Assembly: GCF_019042655.1 (NCBI RefSeq)
Contig: NZ_JAHPZO010000001.1
Location: 310,001-374,000, forward strand
DNA from: Planococcus sp. CP5-4_YE
GTDB taxonomy: Bacteria > Bacillota > Bacilli > Bacillales_A > Planococcaceae
Reading direction: 5' to 3'
DNA length: 64,000 bases
Shown: piece by piece, positions 8,879-17,663 of the stretch
Numbering within the stretch: the stretch's first letter is position 1
Layout: every line of letters begins with the position of its first letter
Position numbers and translations under genes: made by a program
The notes under the pieces: model-generated
Told to the model about the DNA's origin: nothing
What the model saw: only the letters and a program-made list of their open reading frames with translations
The model's database searches: none

Positions 8879-11275
8879 TTACATGACTGCTGTCGGATTC
8901 ATGTCGATGGACAAAGTCGCACCCGTTTTGATCCAGTCGCTACGGTAAATTTTAATCAATTGCTGCAGTACTTCAGCCAGCTTCGGTTCATTTTTGTATT
9001 TTATCAAACATTGATAGCGATATCTATTGTTCACACGGGCGATGAGCGATGCGGAAGGCCCGATAATAATGGTTTTTGGCGACAATCGGTGGCGCAGATA
9101 TTCGGTCATCTGCTCGGCATAGCCAGACACCGTCATCAAATCCTCATGGGTAAACTGGATATTGACGACATAGTAGTATGGAGGATATCCGCTAGCCCGC
9201 CGCATGGCCATTTCTTGCTCATAGAACGGTTCGTATAATTGGTCTTTGGCTAGCGTGATCGCATAATGCTCTGGCGTATAAGTCTGTACGTACACTTCTC
9301 CTGGCAGTACATCGCGCCCTGCACGCCCGCTCACTTGTGTCAATAATTGATAGGTTTTCTCGGCTGCGCGGAAATCCGGCAAATGCAAAGTCGTATCCGC
9401 CGACAAGACTCCGACCAATGTGATATTCGGAAAATCAAGGCCTTTGGCGATCATTTGCGTACCGAGGAGAATATCGGCTTTGCCCTCGCCGAACGCTGAC
9501 AAGATCTTTTCATGCGCGCCTTTATTGCGGGTCGTATCGACATCCATCCGTAAGACACGGGCATCCGGCACGAGCTTCGCCAGTTCCTCTTCGACTTTTT
9601 GGGTTCCTGTGCCAAAAAAGCGAATGTGGTCGCTTTCACATTCCGGGCAGGTTGTCGGCACGGGTTCATCATAGCCGCAATAATGGCATTTCATACGTTC
9701 GCTCGCTCGGTGATAAGTTAGCGAAATATCGCAGTTCGGGCATTGCAAAACGGTTCCGCAATCGCGGCATAAGACGAATGACGAGTAGCCGCGTTTGTTC
9801 AAAAACAGCACAACTTGCTCTTTGCGTGCCAGGCGCTCGCGTATCGCTTCTGCCAATTCCACGGAAAACATCGACCGGTTGCCGGTCCGCAGCTCTTCGC
9901 GCATATCGACAATATGAACTTCAGGCAATGGCTGGTTTTTCGCCCGGTTTTTCAAAGCGAGTAATTCATAAACGCCTTTTTGGGCGCGCGCATAAGATTC
10001 CAGCGATGGCGTCGCGCTCCCAAGAATAACGGGGCATTGATGTTGCTGGCTGCGCCAAATCGCCACATCGCGTGCGTGATAGCGGGGCGAGTCGTCTTGT
10101 TTATAGCTCGATTCGTGCTCTTCGTCGAGGATGATCAAGCCGAGATTTTGAAACGGCGCAAAAATTGCAGAACGCGCCCCTACGACGACTTTCACTTCCG
10201 CACGTTGGATTTTTCGCCATTCATCGTATTTTTCCCCGGCCGATAAGCCGCTATGCAGAACTGCGACCAAATCGCCGAAACGTTCCTTGAAGCGGATCGT
10301 CATCTGCGGCGTCAAGGAAATTTCCGGAACGAGCATGATCGCTTCCTTGCCATCTTCAAGCACTTGGGCGATCGTCTGTAAATAGATCTCCGTTTTCCCG
10401 CTGCCAGTAATGCCATGGAGCAAGAAGGTCTTTTCTGTATTGAGCGAGGATTGGATGGCATTGAATGCAGTCTGCTGCTCGGCCGTCAAATCCAAAGCAT
10501 GCTTTTGTTCAATAGCTGTTAAGAGGGACGGATCCCTGTACGATTCCATCGACGAAAAACTGGCCATGCCTTTTTCCGCCAGTGCGTTGACCGTCGGAAG
10601 CGATACGCCCGCTAGTTTTTGCAGTTGCGAGGATTCAAAGCTTTGGCCAGCGTGTTTCTGGAAAAACTCCTGAAGCTTCAATTGCTGTTTGGCATTTGCT
10701 CTTATGGAAATTTCTTCTATATTCTCTAAAGAATCTGTAATATGGACCATCCGCACTTTTTTCACGCCGGTTTTTTGCTGGATATTTGTCTCCGCCAATA
10801 CGGTGCCTTTGTCCATTTCCTTTTTCATCAGACCGTATACGGCTTCCGCTTCCTGTGCACGGACAAAGTCACGCGTGCCGAAATACGGATGCAGCTCTTT
10901 CGGCAGCTCTTCAATAGGCGCATTCAACACGAACCGCTTCTCGTATTTGGCGCGAAGTGCTGCTGGCACCATGACTTGCAAAGCATCGATTTCAAAACAC
11001 ACCGTATGGCGTTTCATCCACTGTGCAAGCTCGAGCATTTCACCATTCAATACGGGGACGACATCCATCAATTCATGGATCGGCTTCAGCCGTTTCGGGT
11101 CAAATTCGGATGTTTCTTTGATAGCTGTAATAAAGCCGAGCACTTTGCGGTTGCCAAAAGGCACTTTGACACGCATGCCCGGCTCAGTTAGTGCTTGGAA
11201 TTTTTCCGGCACTGCATAATCGAACGGCCGGTCAATCGGATGTGCGGCAACATCGACGATGACTTCGGCAATCAT
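8879..11275 (-). CDS. priA: Primosomal protein N' (replication restart helicase PriA)
   Basis: A 798-residue superfamily 2 helicase that recognises stalled replication forks and reloads the replicative helicase. Visible: N-terminal DNA-binding domain (VDVAAHPIDRPFDYAVP), Walker A GITGSGKTE, DEEH box, GSATPS motif III, the paired zinc-binding cysteines CRDCG, CPNC, CHYCG and CPEC, then the C-terminal helicase motifs LLGTQMIAKGLDFPNI and QVSGRAGRD. Length is usual. The start overlaps coaBC by four bases (ATGA). Confidence 0.97.
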   Translation of the reverse strand: MIAEVIVDVAAHPIDRPFDYAVPEKFQALTEPGMRVKVPFGNRKVLGFITAIKETSEFDPKRLKPIHELMDVVPVLNGEMLELAQWMKRHTVCFEIDALQVMVPAALRAKYEKRFVLNAPIEELPKELHPYFGTRDFVRAQEAEAVYGLMKKEMDKGTVLAETNIQQKTGVKKVRMVHITDSLENIEEISIRANAKQQLKLQEFFQKHAGQSFESSQLQKLAGVSLPTVNALAEKGMASFSSMESYRDPSLLTAIEQKHALDLTAEQQTAFNAIQSSLNTEKTFLLHGITGSGKTEIYLQTIAQVLEDGKEAIMLVPEISLTPQMTIRFKERFGDLVAVLHSGLSAGEKYDEWRKIQRAEVKVVVGARSAIFAPFQNLGLIILDEEHESSYKQDDSPRYHARDVAIWRSQQHQCPVILGSATPSLESYARAQKGVYELLALKNRAKNQPLPEVHIVDMREELRTGNRSMFSVELAEAIRERLARKEQVVLFLNKRGYSSFVLCRDCGTVLQCPNCDISLTYHRASERMKCHYCGYDEPVPTTCPECESDHIRFFGTGTQKVEEELAKLVPDARVLRMDVDTTRNKGAHEKILSAFGEGKADILLGTQMIAKGLDFPNITLVGVLSADTTLHLPDFRAAEKTYQLLTQVSGRAGRDVLPGEVYVQTYTPEHYAITLAKDQLYEPFYEQEMAMRRASGYPPYYYVVNIQFTHEDLMTVSGYAEQMTEYLRHRLSPKTIIIGPSASLIARVNNRYRYQCLIKYKNEPKLAEVLQQLIKIYRSDWIKTGATLSIDMNPTAVM

Positions 11276-12471
11276 TTTGCAAATTCCTTTTCGGTAATGA
11301 GTGTCAGCAACTCGAGTGCAAGCGCTTTTTTCGGCATGACCGGGAAGGTCTTTTCGAATGCCTCGCGACCGTATACCGTCACCGCATTCGTGTCATGGTC
11401 AAAACCAGCTTGGTCTGCGCTGACGTCATTAGCGATGATGTAATCGGCGTTTTTCCGCTCGAGTTTGGCTTTGGCGTATTGCGCTACGTGATCGGTCTCT
11501 GCCGCGAAGCCGACCAGGATTTGGCGGTTCTTCAGGTGGCCGAGCTGCTGCAAGATATCCGCTGTGCGCTCCAGCTCAAGAACCGAATTGCCTTCTTTTT
11601 TCTTTACCTTCTGCCCCGCGATGGCTGACGGGCGGTAATCTGCGACAGCGGCCGTCTTCACGACCATATCTGCGCCGTCGTATTCACTAAGTACTGCTTC
11701 TAGCATTTGCTGTGCGCTTTCTACTTGAATGCGCTTGACGCCGCTTGGCACCGGCAAGGATACCGGCCCGCTGATCAAAATCGTATCGGCGCCGAGTTCC
11801 GCTGCAGCTTCTGCCATCGCATAGCCCATCTTGCCGCTTGAAAAGTTCGTCAAAAAACGCACCGGGTCGATCCGTTCACGCGTCGGGCCTGCCGTCACGA
11901 CCACTTTTTTGCCTTTTAAAGGCTTGTTTTTCGTAAAATGATTGGCCACCAGTTCAGTGATTTTTTCCGGCTCTTCCAAACGCCCTTTGCCGACATACCC
12001 ACAGGCCAAAAAGCCTTCAGACGGTTCGATGAAACGGATGCCGTCATGGTGCAAACGGTCGATGTTGCGTTTAACTGCCGGATGATCATACATATGGACA
12101 TTCATCGCAGGCGCAACCCAAATCGGCGCAGTCGTAGCAAGCAGCACCGTCGATACCATATCATCGCCTAAGCCATTGGCCATTTTTGCGATCATATTGG
12201 CGGTTGCCGGTGCAACAATCACAAGGTCCGCCCAGTCTGCCAAATCGATATGGGCAATGACTGAAGAATCTTTTTCATCGAATGTGTCAAAATAGACATC
12301 GTTTCTGGACATCACTTGGAACGATAAAGGCTGGACGAATTGCTTCGCTGATTCGGTCATGATGACTTTTACATCCGCCCCTGCCTGTGACAACTTGCTG
12401 ACGAGGGCGACCGCTTTATAAACGGCGATGCCGCCGCTTACACATAATAGGATTTTTCGATTTGCCAACAC
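11272..12471 (-). CDS. coaBC: Bifunctional phosphopantothenoylcysteine decarboxylase / phosphopantothenate-cysteine ligase
   Basis: Catalyses two consecutive steps of coenzyme A synthesis. The N-terminal CoaC half (about residues 1-185) has the flavoprotein start LLCVSGGIAVYKA, the PAMNVHMYDHPAV segment and the substrate-clamp ACGYVGKGRL with its catalytic cysteine. The CoaB half has VVVTAGPTRERIDPVRFLTN, KTAAVADY and ILVGFAAET. Start is a GTG at 12471 with AAAGGGTG upstream; a TTG one codon later is possible. A hairpin between rpoZ and this gene may reduce read-through. With coaD near 61 kb it supplies the CoA pathway. Confidence 0.96.
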   Translation of the reverse strand: MLANRKILLCVSGGIAVYKAVALVSKLSQAGADVKVIMTESAKQFVQPLSFQVMSRNDVYFDTFDEKDSSVIAHIDLADWADLVIVAPATANMIAKMANGLGDDMVSTVLLATTAPIWVAPAMNVHMYDHPAVKRNIDRLHHDGIRFIEPSEGFLACGYVGKGRLEEPEKITELVANHFTKNKPLKGKKVVVTAGPTRERIDPVRFLTNFSSGKMGYAMAEAAAELGADTILISGPVSLPVPSGVKRIQVESAQQMLEAVLSEYDGADMVVKTAAVADYRPSAIAGQKVKKKEGNSVLELERTADILQQLGHLKNRQILVGFAAETDHVAQYAKAKLERKNADYIIANDVSADQAGFDHDTNAVTVYGREAFEKTFPVMPKKALALELLTLITEKEFAK

Positions 12472-12491
12472 CGCTAAACACCCTTTCTAAA

Positions 12492-12530
12492 CAACAAACT
12501 CCCAAAGAACAGATTCGCTCTGGGAGTCGT
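12492..12530 (-). terminator. Possible attenuating hairpin between rpoZ and coaBC
   Basis: ACTCCCA at 12498-12504 and TGGGAGT at 12521-12527 form a stem that, on the minus strand, is followed by a T-rich but interrupted tract. It resembles a weak intrinsic terminator inside the operon and could lower transcription of coaBC and later genes. Confidence 0.5.
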
Positions 12531-12546
12531 CAATTGAGATCATAAG

Positions 12547-12770
12547 TTAAATTTCGTCTTCGTAAATCGCGGATGCATCTTGCTGAACCGGCGTCAATGA
12601 GCCAGCTGCAATCTCTTCAAGCGCTTTTCCAACCGCTTTTTGTGATACGTAGGAACCTAATTTTTCATCGCCATGTTCGTGCAATTGGCGGGCTCTCTTG
12701 GACGCCAGAGCGACCAGGGAGTATTTCGAATCGATGCGGCTTTTCAGTTTGTCAACGGATGGGTATAACA

Positions 12771-12771
<1 letters not shown>
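12547..12771 (-). CDS. rpoZ: DNA-directed RNA polymerase omega subunit
   Basis: A 74-residue omega subunit, which helps RNA polymerase assembly by clamping beta-prime. Motifs: MLYPSVDKL, YSLVALASKRARQL and a C-terminal KAVGKALEEIAAG. Length and position directly after gmk match the conserved gmk-rpoZ pair of Firmicutes. The start overlaps the gmk stop by one base (TGATG). Confidence 0.96.
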
Positions 12772-13677
<906 letters not shown>

Positions 13678-13696
13678 CGATGCTCAAGTTAATATA

Positions 13697-13725
13697 TTCA
13701 CGCTTAAAACTAACTGTCTTATTAT
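13697..13725 (+). promoter_or_regulatory. Candidate promoter of rqcH
   Basis: TTCACG at 13697-13702 and TATTAT at 13720-13725, 17 bases apart, about 60 bases before the rqcH start. Its -10 overlaps that of the divergent remA candidate promoter. Confidence 0.5.
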
Positions 13726-13729
13726 ATCA
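13721..13729 (-). promoter_or_regulatory. Candidate extended -10 promoter element of remA operon
   Basis: On the minus strand TATAAT at 13726-13721 is preceded by TG one base away, an extended -10 element. No good -35 is seen. It would begin the remA-gmk-rpoZ operon about 40 bases before remA. Confidence 0.5.
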
Positions 13730-13785
13730 TATTCTTCTATGAAAATGATAAGATGGAACAAAACGATTTGAAAGAGGGATTTTTC

Positions 13786-15441
13786 ATGGCATTTGATGGA
13801 TTATTTACGAAAGCGATGACGAGCGAATTGCAACAGCTCATCACCGGAAGGATTTCAAAAGTTCATCAGCCTAATCAGCTCGAACTGCTCCTCCACATAC
13901 GCGCACAAGGCAAAAACCATAAACTTCTTATCTCGATCCACCCGTCCTATTCACGGATCCATTTGACGAACACGGCAAATATTAACCCGTCAGAACCGCC
14001 GATGTTTTGCATGCTGCTCCGCAAGCATATCGAAGGCGGCGTCATCACAGCCGTCGAACAGCATGGCTCGGACCGGCTGATCATCCTGCGCATCCGCGCC
14101 CGCAATGAAATTGGTGACGAGATCGAACGCGAGCTCCATGTCGAAATGATGGGCCGGCACTCGAATATCATTTTAGTCGACGCTGGGCGCGACATGATTC
14201 TCGACAGCCTCAAACATTTGCCGCCGAGCGTCAACTCCTACCGGACGATTTTGCCGGGCCAGGATTATATTTTCCCGCCTTCCCAAGATAAACAAGATCC
14301 ATTTGCGGCGGATGCAGATTTTAGCGGGCTCACTGACAAGGAAATCGTTTCAACATTTGCCGGCTTTTCACCACTGACAGCGAAAGAACTGAATTACCGG
14401 CTCCAACAGGACCCACAAAGCGCAGCGGCCTTTTTGCAGGATTTCACTGCTCCTGAACCGGCCGGCTATTACGTCGAACAGCAAGGAAAAAGCTATTTTT
14501 CCGCGACTGAATTGACGCATCTCGGACAGGACAATATGCGTTTTGACAATTTGTCCGAATTGCTCGACCGGATTTATTATGCCAAAGCCGAACGCGACCG
14601 CGTCAAACAGCAGGCGGGCGATTTGGAACGCTGGCTGCAGAACGAAATATCCAAGCTGAAACTGAAGTTAAAAAAATTGCAAAAAGAGCAGGACCAGGCA
14701 CAAAAACGCGATCAATTGCAATTGAACGGCGAATTGATCATGGCCAATCTGCACACCATCAAAAAAGGAATGAAACAAGCGGAAGTCGTCAATTATTATA
14801 ATGAAGAAACAGTGACGATTACACTCGATCCGCGTAAGACACCGATTGAGAATTCACAGAAATACTATTCGCGATACCAAAAAGCCAAAACGGCTGTCGT
14901 CAAAACGCATGAGCAAATCGAAAAGACCGAAGAAGACATCCGCTATTTTGAATTGCTCATGCAACAAGTACAACAGGCCGGGCTCTCCGATATCGAAGAG
15001 ATCCGCGAAGAATTGGCGGAACAAGGCTATATGAAAGCACAGAAATCGAAGAAAAAGAAAAAGCCGCAAAAACCGAATGTCGAACATTATGTATCGAGCA
15101 CCGGCATTCCGATTTCAGTCGGCAAAAATAATAAACAAAACGATTATGTGACCTTCAAAGTCGCATCGAAATCCGATACCTGGCTGCATACGAAAGACAT
15201 CCCGGGGTCCCACGTCATCATCCATTCGCAAGAGCCGGATGATGGCACCATCCTAGAAGCTGCCAGCATCGCCGCTTATTTCAGCAAAGCGCGCGAATCC
15301 GCTTCAGTGCCGGTCGATTATACCGACGTCCGACAAGTGAAAAAACCGAGCGGCGCTAAACCCGGTTTTGTGATTTATTTCGAGCAGAAAACCGTTTACG
15401 TGACACCTGATGAAGACCTAGTATTGAAATTAAAGAAATGA
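13786..15441 (+). CDS. rqcH: Ribosome quality control protein RqcH (NFACT family, YloA/FbpA)
   Basis: Binds stalled large ribosomal subunits and recruits Ala-tRNA to add C-terminal alanine tails that mark the nascent chain for degradation; orthologues were long called fibronectin-binding proteins. The 551-residue protein has the NFACT-N domain with the Asp-Arg pair in QHGSDRLII thought to contact tRNA, helix-hairpin and long coiled-coil region around residues 280-410, and the C-terminal NFACT-R domain with DTWLHTKDIPGSHV. The start at 13786 follows AAAGAGGG; an upstream in-frame ATG at 13753 lacks a ribosome site. Divergent from remA. Confidence 0.95.
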   Translation: MAFDGLFTKAMTSELQQLITGRISKVHQPNQLELLLHIRAQGKNHKLLISIHPSYSRIHLTNTANINPSEPPMFCMLLRKHIEGGVITAVEQHGSDRLIILRIRARNEIGDEIERELHVEMMGRHSNIILVDAGRDMILDSLKHLPPSVNSYRTILPGQDYIFPPSQDKQDPFAADADFSGLTDKEIVSTFAGFSPLTAKELNYRLQQDPQSAAAFLQDFTAPEPAGYYVEQQGKSYFSATELTHLGQDNMRFDNLSELLDRIYYAKAERDRVKQQAGDLERWLQNEISKLKLKLKKLQKEQDQAQKRDQLQLNGELIMANLHTIKKGMKQAEVVNYYNEETVTITLDPRKTPIENSQKYYSRYQKAKTAVVKTHEQIEKTEEDIRYFELLMQQVQQAGLSDIEEIREELAEQGYMKAQKSKKKKKPQKPNVEHYVSSTGIPISVGKNNKQNDYVTFKVASKSDTWLHTKDIPGSHVIIHSQEPDDGTILEAASIAAYFSKARESASVPVDYTDVRQVKKPSGAKPGFVIYFEQKTVYVTPDEDLVLKLKK

Positions 15442-15445
15442 GAGT

Positions 15446-15488
15446 TAAAAATACCCGCACTGGTCATCCGCCAGTGTGGGTATTTTTA
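15446..15488 (+). terminator. Rho-independent terminator of rqcH
   Basis: A long stem pairs AAAAATACCCGCACTGG with CCAGTGTGGGTATTTTT around a short loop. It begins five bases after the rqcH stop and ends in a T-run. Confidence 0.93.
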
Positions 15489-15604
15489 ACAAAAAATTTT
15501 GTTTACATAATAATATTATAATAAGTATTTTGAATTCTAAAGCATTGCCCCAAGTTATAGTTAATGCTATCTTTTTATAGGACATATTTTGAGGGGGCCA
15601 ATCA

Positions 15605-16453
15605 TTGAATATTTTTACGAAACGAACATACATAACTGCGGCCTTGTTCAGCACGGCAGCAATTGCACTATCAGCTTGCGGAAATGATGCTGCAGAAACT
15701 GAACAGCCATCGGAATGGGACCGCATCCAAGAGGAAGGCGTCTTGACTGTCGGTACTTCTGGCACGCTGTTGGCGACTTCATTCCGCGACGAAGAAAGCG
15801 GCGAATTGACGGGCTTTGAAGTAGAAGTCGTGCGGGAACTCGGCGAACGCCTCGATTTAGAAATCGAATTCCGCGAACTTGGATTCGACGAAATGCTGAC
15901 CAGCGTCAGCACAGGACAGCTCGATATGGCAGCGAACGATATCGAAGTGACTGAAGAAATGACCGATCAATTCCTGTTCTCTACACCAATCAAGTATTCT
16001 TATGGGACAGCGGTCGTCCGTAAAGATGACTTGTCCGGAATCGAATCACTGGAAGATTTGGAAGGCAAAAAAGCAGCCGGTGTTTCGACATCTGTTTATA
16101 TGCAAATCGCCCGGGAGTATGGAGCGGAAGAAGTGACATACGACAACGCGACGAATGAAATTTATTTGCGCGATGTTTCGATCGGCCGCACAGACGTTAT
16201 CTTGAACGATTATTATTTATCGACTTTCGGGGTGGCAGCTTTCCCGGAGCTTAACATTACTATCCACCCGGACATCAAATACTTGCCGTCTGAAGTTGGC
16301 CTTGTCGTCAACGAAGACAGCGAAGAATTACTTGAACAAGTAAATACGACACTCGATGAAATGTTATCGGACGGCACCATCAGCGACATTTCAGCTGAAT
16401 TCTTTGGCGGGGCCGATGTATCGATCGAACCCGACATTGAAGAAGAAAACTAA
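15605..16453 (+). CDS. Amino-acid ABC transporter substrate-binding lipoprotein
   Basis: A 282-residue type 3 periplasmic-binding-like protein. The N-terminus is a lipoprotein signal: positive KR, hydrophobic stretch and lipobox LSAC with Cys25 as the lipidated residue. The mature part shows the family opening VLTVGTSGTLLATSFRD, the GFEVEVVRELGERL motif and VSTGQLDMAANDIEVT. This places it with polar amino acid/cystine binders; the ligand cannot be told. The start is a TTG at 15605 with GAGGGGG eight bases upstream. The permease gene follows after 14 bases, but no ATPase gene is present, so it must use one encoded elsewhere. Confidence 0.9.
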   Translation: MNIFTKRTYITAALFSTAAIALSACGNDAAETEQPSEWDRIQEEGVLTVGTSGTLLATSFRDEESGELTGFEVEVVRELGERLDLEIEFRELGFDEMLTSVSTGQLDMAANDIEVTEEMTDQFLFSTPIKYSYGTAVVRKDDLSGIESLEDLEGKKAAGVSTSVYMQIAREYGAEEVTYDNATNEIYLRDVSIGRTDVILNDYYLSTFGVAAFPELNITIHPDIKYLPSEVGLVVNEDSEELLEQVNTTLDEMLSDGTISDISAEFFGGADVSIEPDIEEEN

Positions 16454-16467
16454 AGGAGGCCATTTTC

Positions 16468-17145
16468 ATGAGCGATATCGAATGGGGACTGTTATTCGAT
16501 CCTGAACTTGCGATCAATTCCCTGCCCTATGTGCTCGAAGGCATTTGGTTGACGCTACTGATATCGATGGGCAGCATGCTGGGCGGACTGGTCATCGGCT
16601 TTTTCATGGCGCTCGCCAGAACCTCGAAACAGCCGCTGCTCCACTTGCCGGCGCGTCTCTATATATCCTTCATGCGAGGCGTGCCGATACTCGTCATCTT
16701 GTTTTTACTGTATTTTGCACTGCCGGTCATCGGTCTCGAATTTACCGCCTTACAGGCAGCGCTCATCGGCTTCACCATCAATAGCGCGGCCTATATCGCA
16801 GAAGTGTTCCGCTCGGCATTAGCGTCCGTGGACAAAGGGCAATGGGAATCTTCCACCGCACTCGGCCTAAGCTATTGGCAGACGATGCGGCGGATCATCT
16901 TGCCGCAATCAATACGCATTGCGGTGCCACCCTTATCGAATGTCTATCTGGACCTGATCAAGGCCTCATCGCTCGCTGCGATGATCACAGTCCCGGAGAT
17001 TTTTCAAAAAGCACGGATTGTCGGCGCACGGGAATACGATCTATTGACATTGCTCATCCTGGTTGCACTCATCTACTGGGCTATCTGCACAGTCATGACC
17101 GTATTGCAGAACTATTTGGAAAAACGCTACGCCGAATACCTATAA
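16468..17145 (+). CDS. Amino-acid ABC transporter permease
   Basis: A 225-residue HisM/GlnP-type inner membrane permease with about five hydrophobic segments. The ATPase-contacting EAA loop is seen as SSTALGLSYWQTMRRIILPQ, and the family signature FMRGVPILVILFLLYF is present. It likely works with the lipoprotein encoded just upstream for uptake of an amino acid. Ribosome site AAAGGAGG precedes the ATG. No nucleotide-binding subunit follows; transcription stops at a strong hairpin. Confidence 0.92.
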   Translation: MSDIEWGLLFDPELAINSLPYVLEGIWLTLLISMGSMLGGLVIGFFMALARTSKQPLLHLPARLYISFMRGVPILVILFLLYFALPVIGLEFTALQAALIGFTINSAAYIAEVFRSALASVDKGQWESSTALGLSYWQTMRRIILPQSIRIAVPPLSNVYLDLIKASSLAAMITVPEIFQKARIVGAREYDLLTLLILVALIYWAICTVMTVLQNYLEKRYAEYL

Positions 17146-17150
17146 ACCTA

Positions 17151-17186
17151 AAACCGCACCGGAACTTTATCCGGTGCGGTTTTTTT
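17151..17186. terminator. Bidirectional terminator between ABC permease and VOC gene
   Basis: AAACCGCACCGGA pairs with TCCGGTGCGGTTT around a short loop. T-runs on the plus strand and A-runs on the left side let it serve the permease gene, and probably the convergent VOC gene whose stop codon is at 17185. Confidence 0.88.
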
Positions 17187-17595
17187 ATTCGAAGGCCTCG
17201 TCTTCCATATACATGACTTCCCATAAATGGCCGTCCGGGTCATAAAAACTCGAGGAATACATGAACTTATTATCCATCGGCTCGTTCGCGGAACTGCCGC
17301 CGGCTGCCATCGCTTTTTTCACCCATTCATCCACCTCAGCTCGGTTAGACGCCGACAATGCGATGATCGTTTCAGCGCTCTCTTTTGTATCGGCGATGTC
17401 TTTATGGGTAAAGCTTTTGAAGAAGTCTTCCACCAACAGCATCGCATACATATTGTGGCCGATGATCATACAGGTGGCATTGTTATCCGTCATGCGCTCA
17501 TCGAAATCAAATCCCATTTCGCCAAAAAACTTCATCGATTTCTCCAAATCCCTCACCGGCAAATTAACGAAAATCTGGTTTGCTTGAATGGCCAT
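17185..17595 (-). CDS. VOC (glyoxalase/bleomycin-resistance fold) family protein
   Basis: A 136-residue single vicinal-oxygen-chelate protein: beginning IFVNLPVRDLEKSMKFFGEMGF and ending YDPDGHLWEVMYM. The group includes glyoxalases, dioxygenases and resistance proteins and usually acts as a dimer; the substrate cannot be inferred. The PhnB/YaeR-like branch of predicted lactoylglutathione lyases is the nearest by eye. It lies downstream of dsdA on the same strand, 68 bases apart, but no functional link is evident. Confidence 0.85.
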   Translation of the reverse strand: MAIQANQIFVNLPVRDLEKSMKFFGEMGFDFDERMTDNNATCMIIGHNMYAMLLVEDFFKSFTHKDIADTKESAETIIALSASNRAEVDEWVKKAMAAGGSSANEPMDNKFMYSSSFYDPDGHLWEVMYMEDEAFE

Positions 17596-17663
17596 GTCTC
17601 CGCTTCCCTTCTTTTTCGTTTATCGTTCATTCTTCTATTCGTTGAATAGACCCAAAATCCTGC

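Noticed and set aside
17634..17650. Palindrome TCTATTC-GTT-GAATAGA between dsdA and the VOC gene
   Set aside because: Short AU-rich stem without a T-run; too little to call a terminator or operator.
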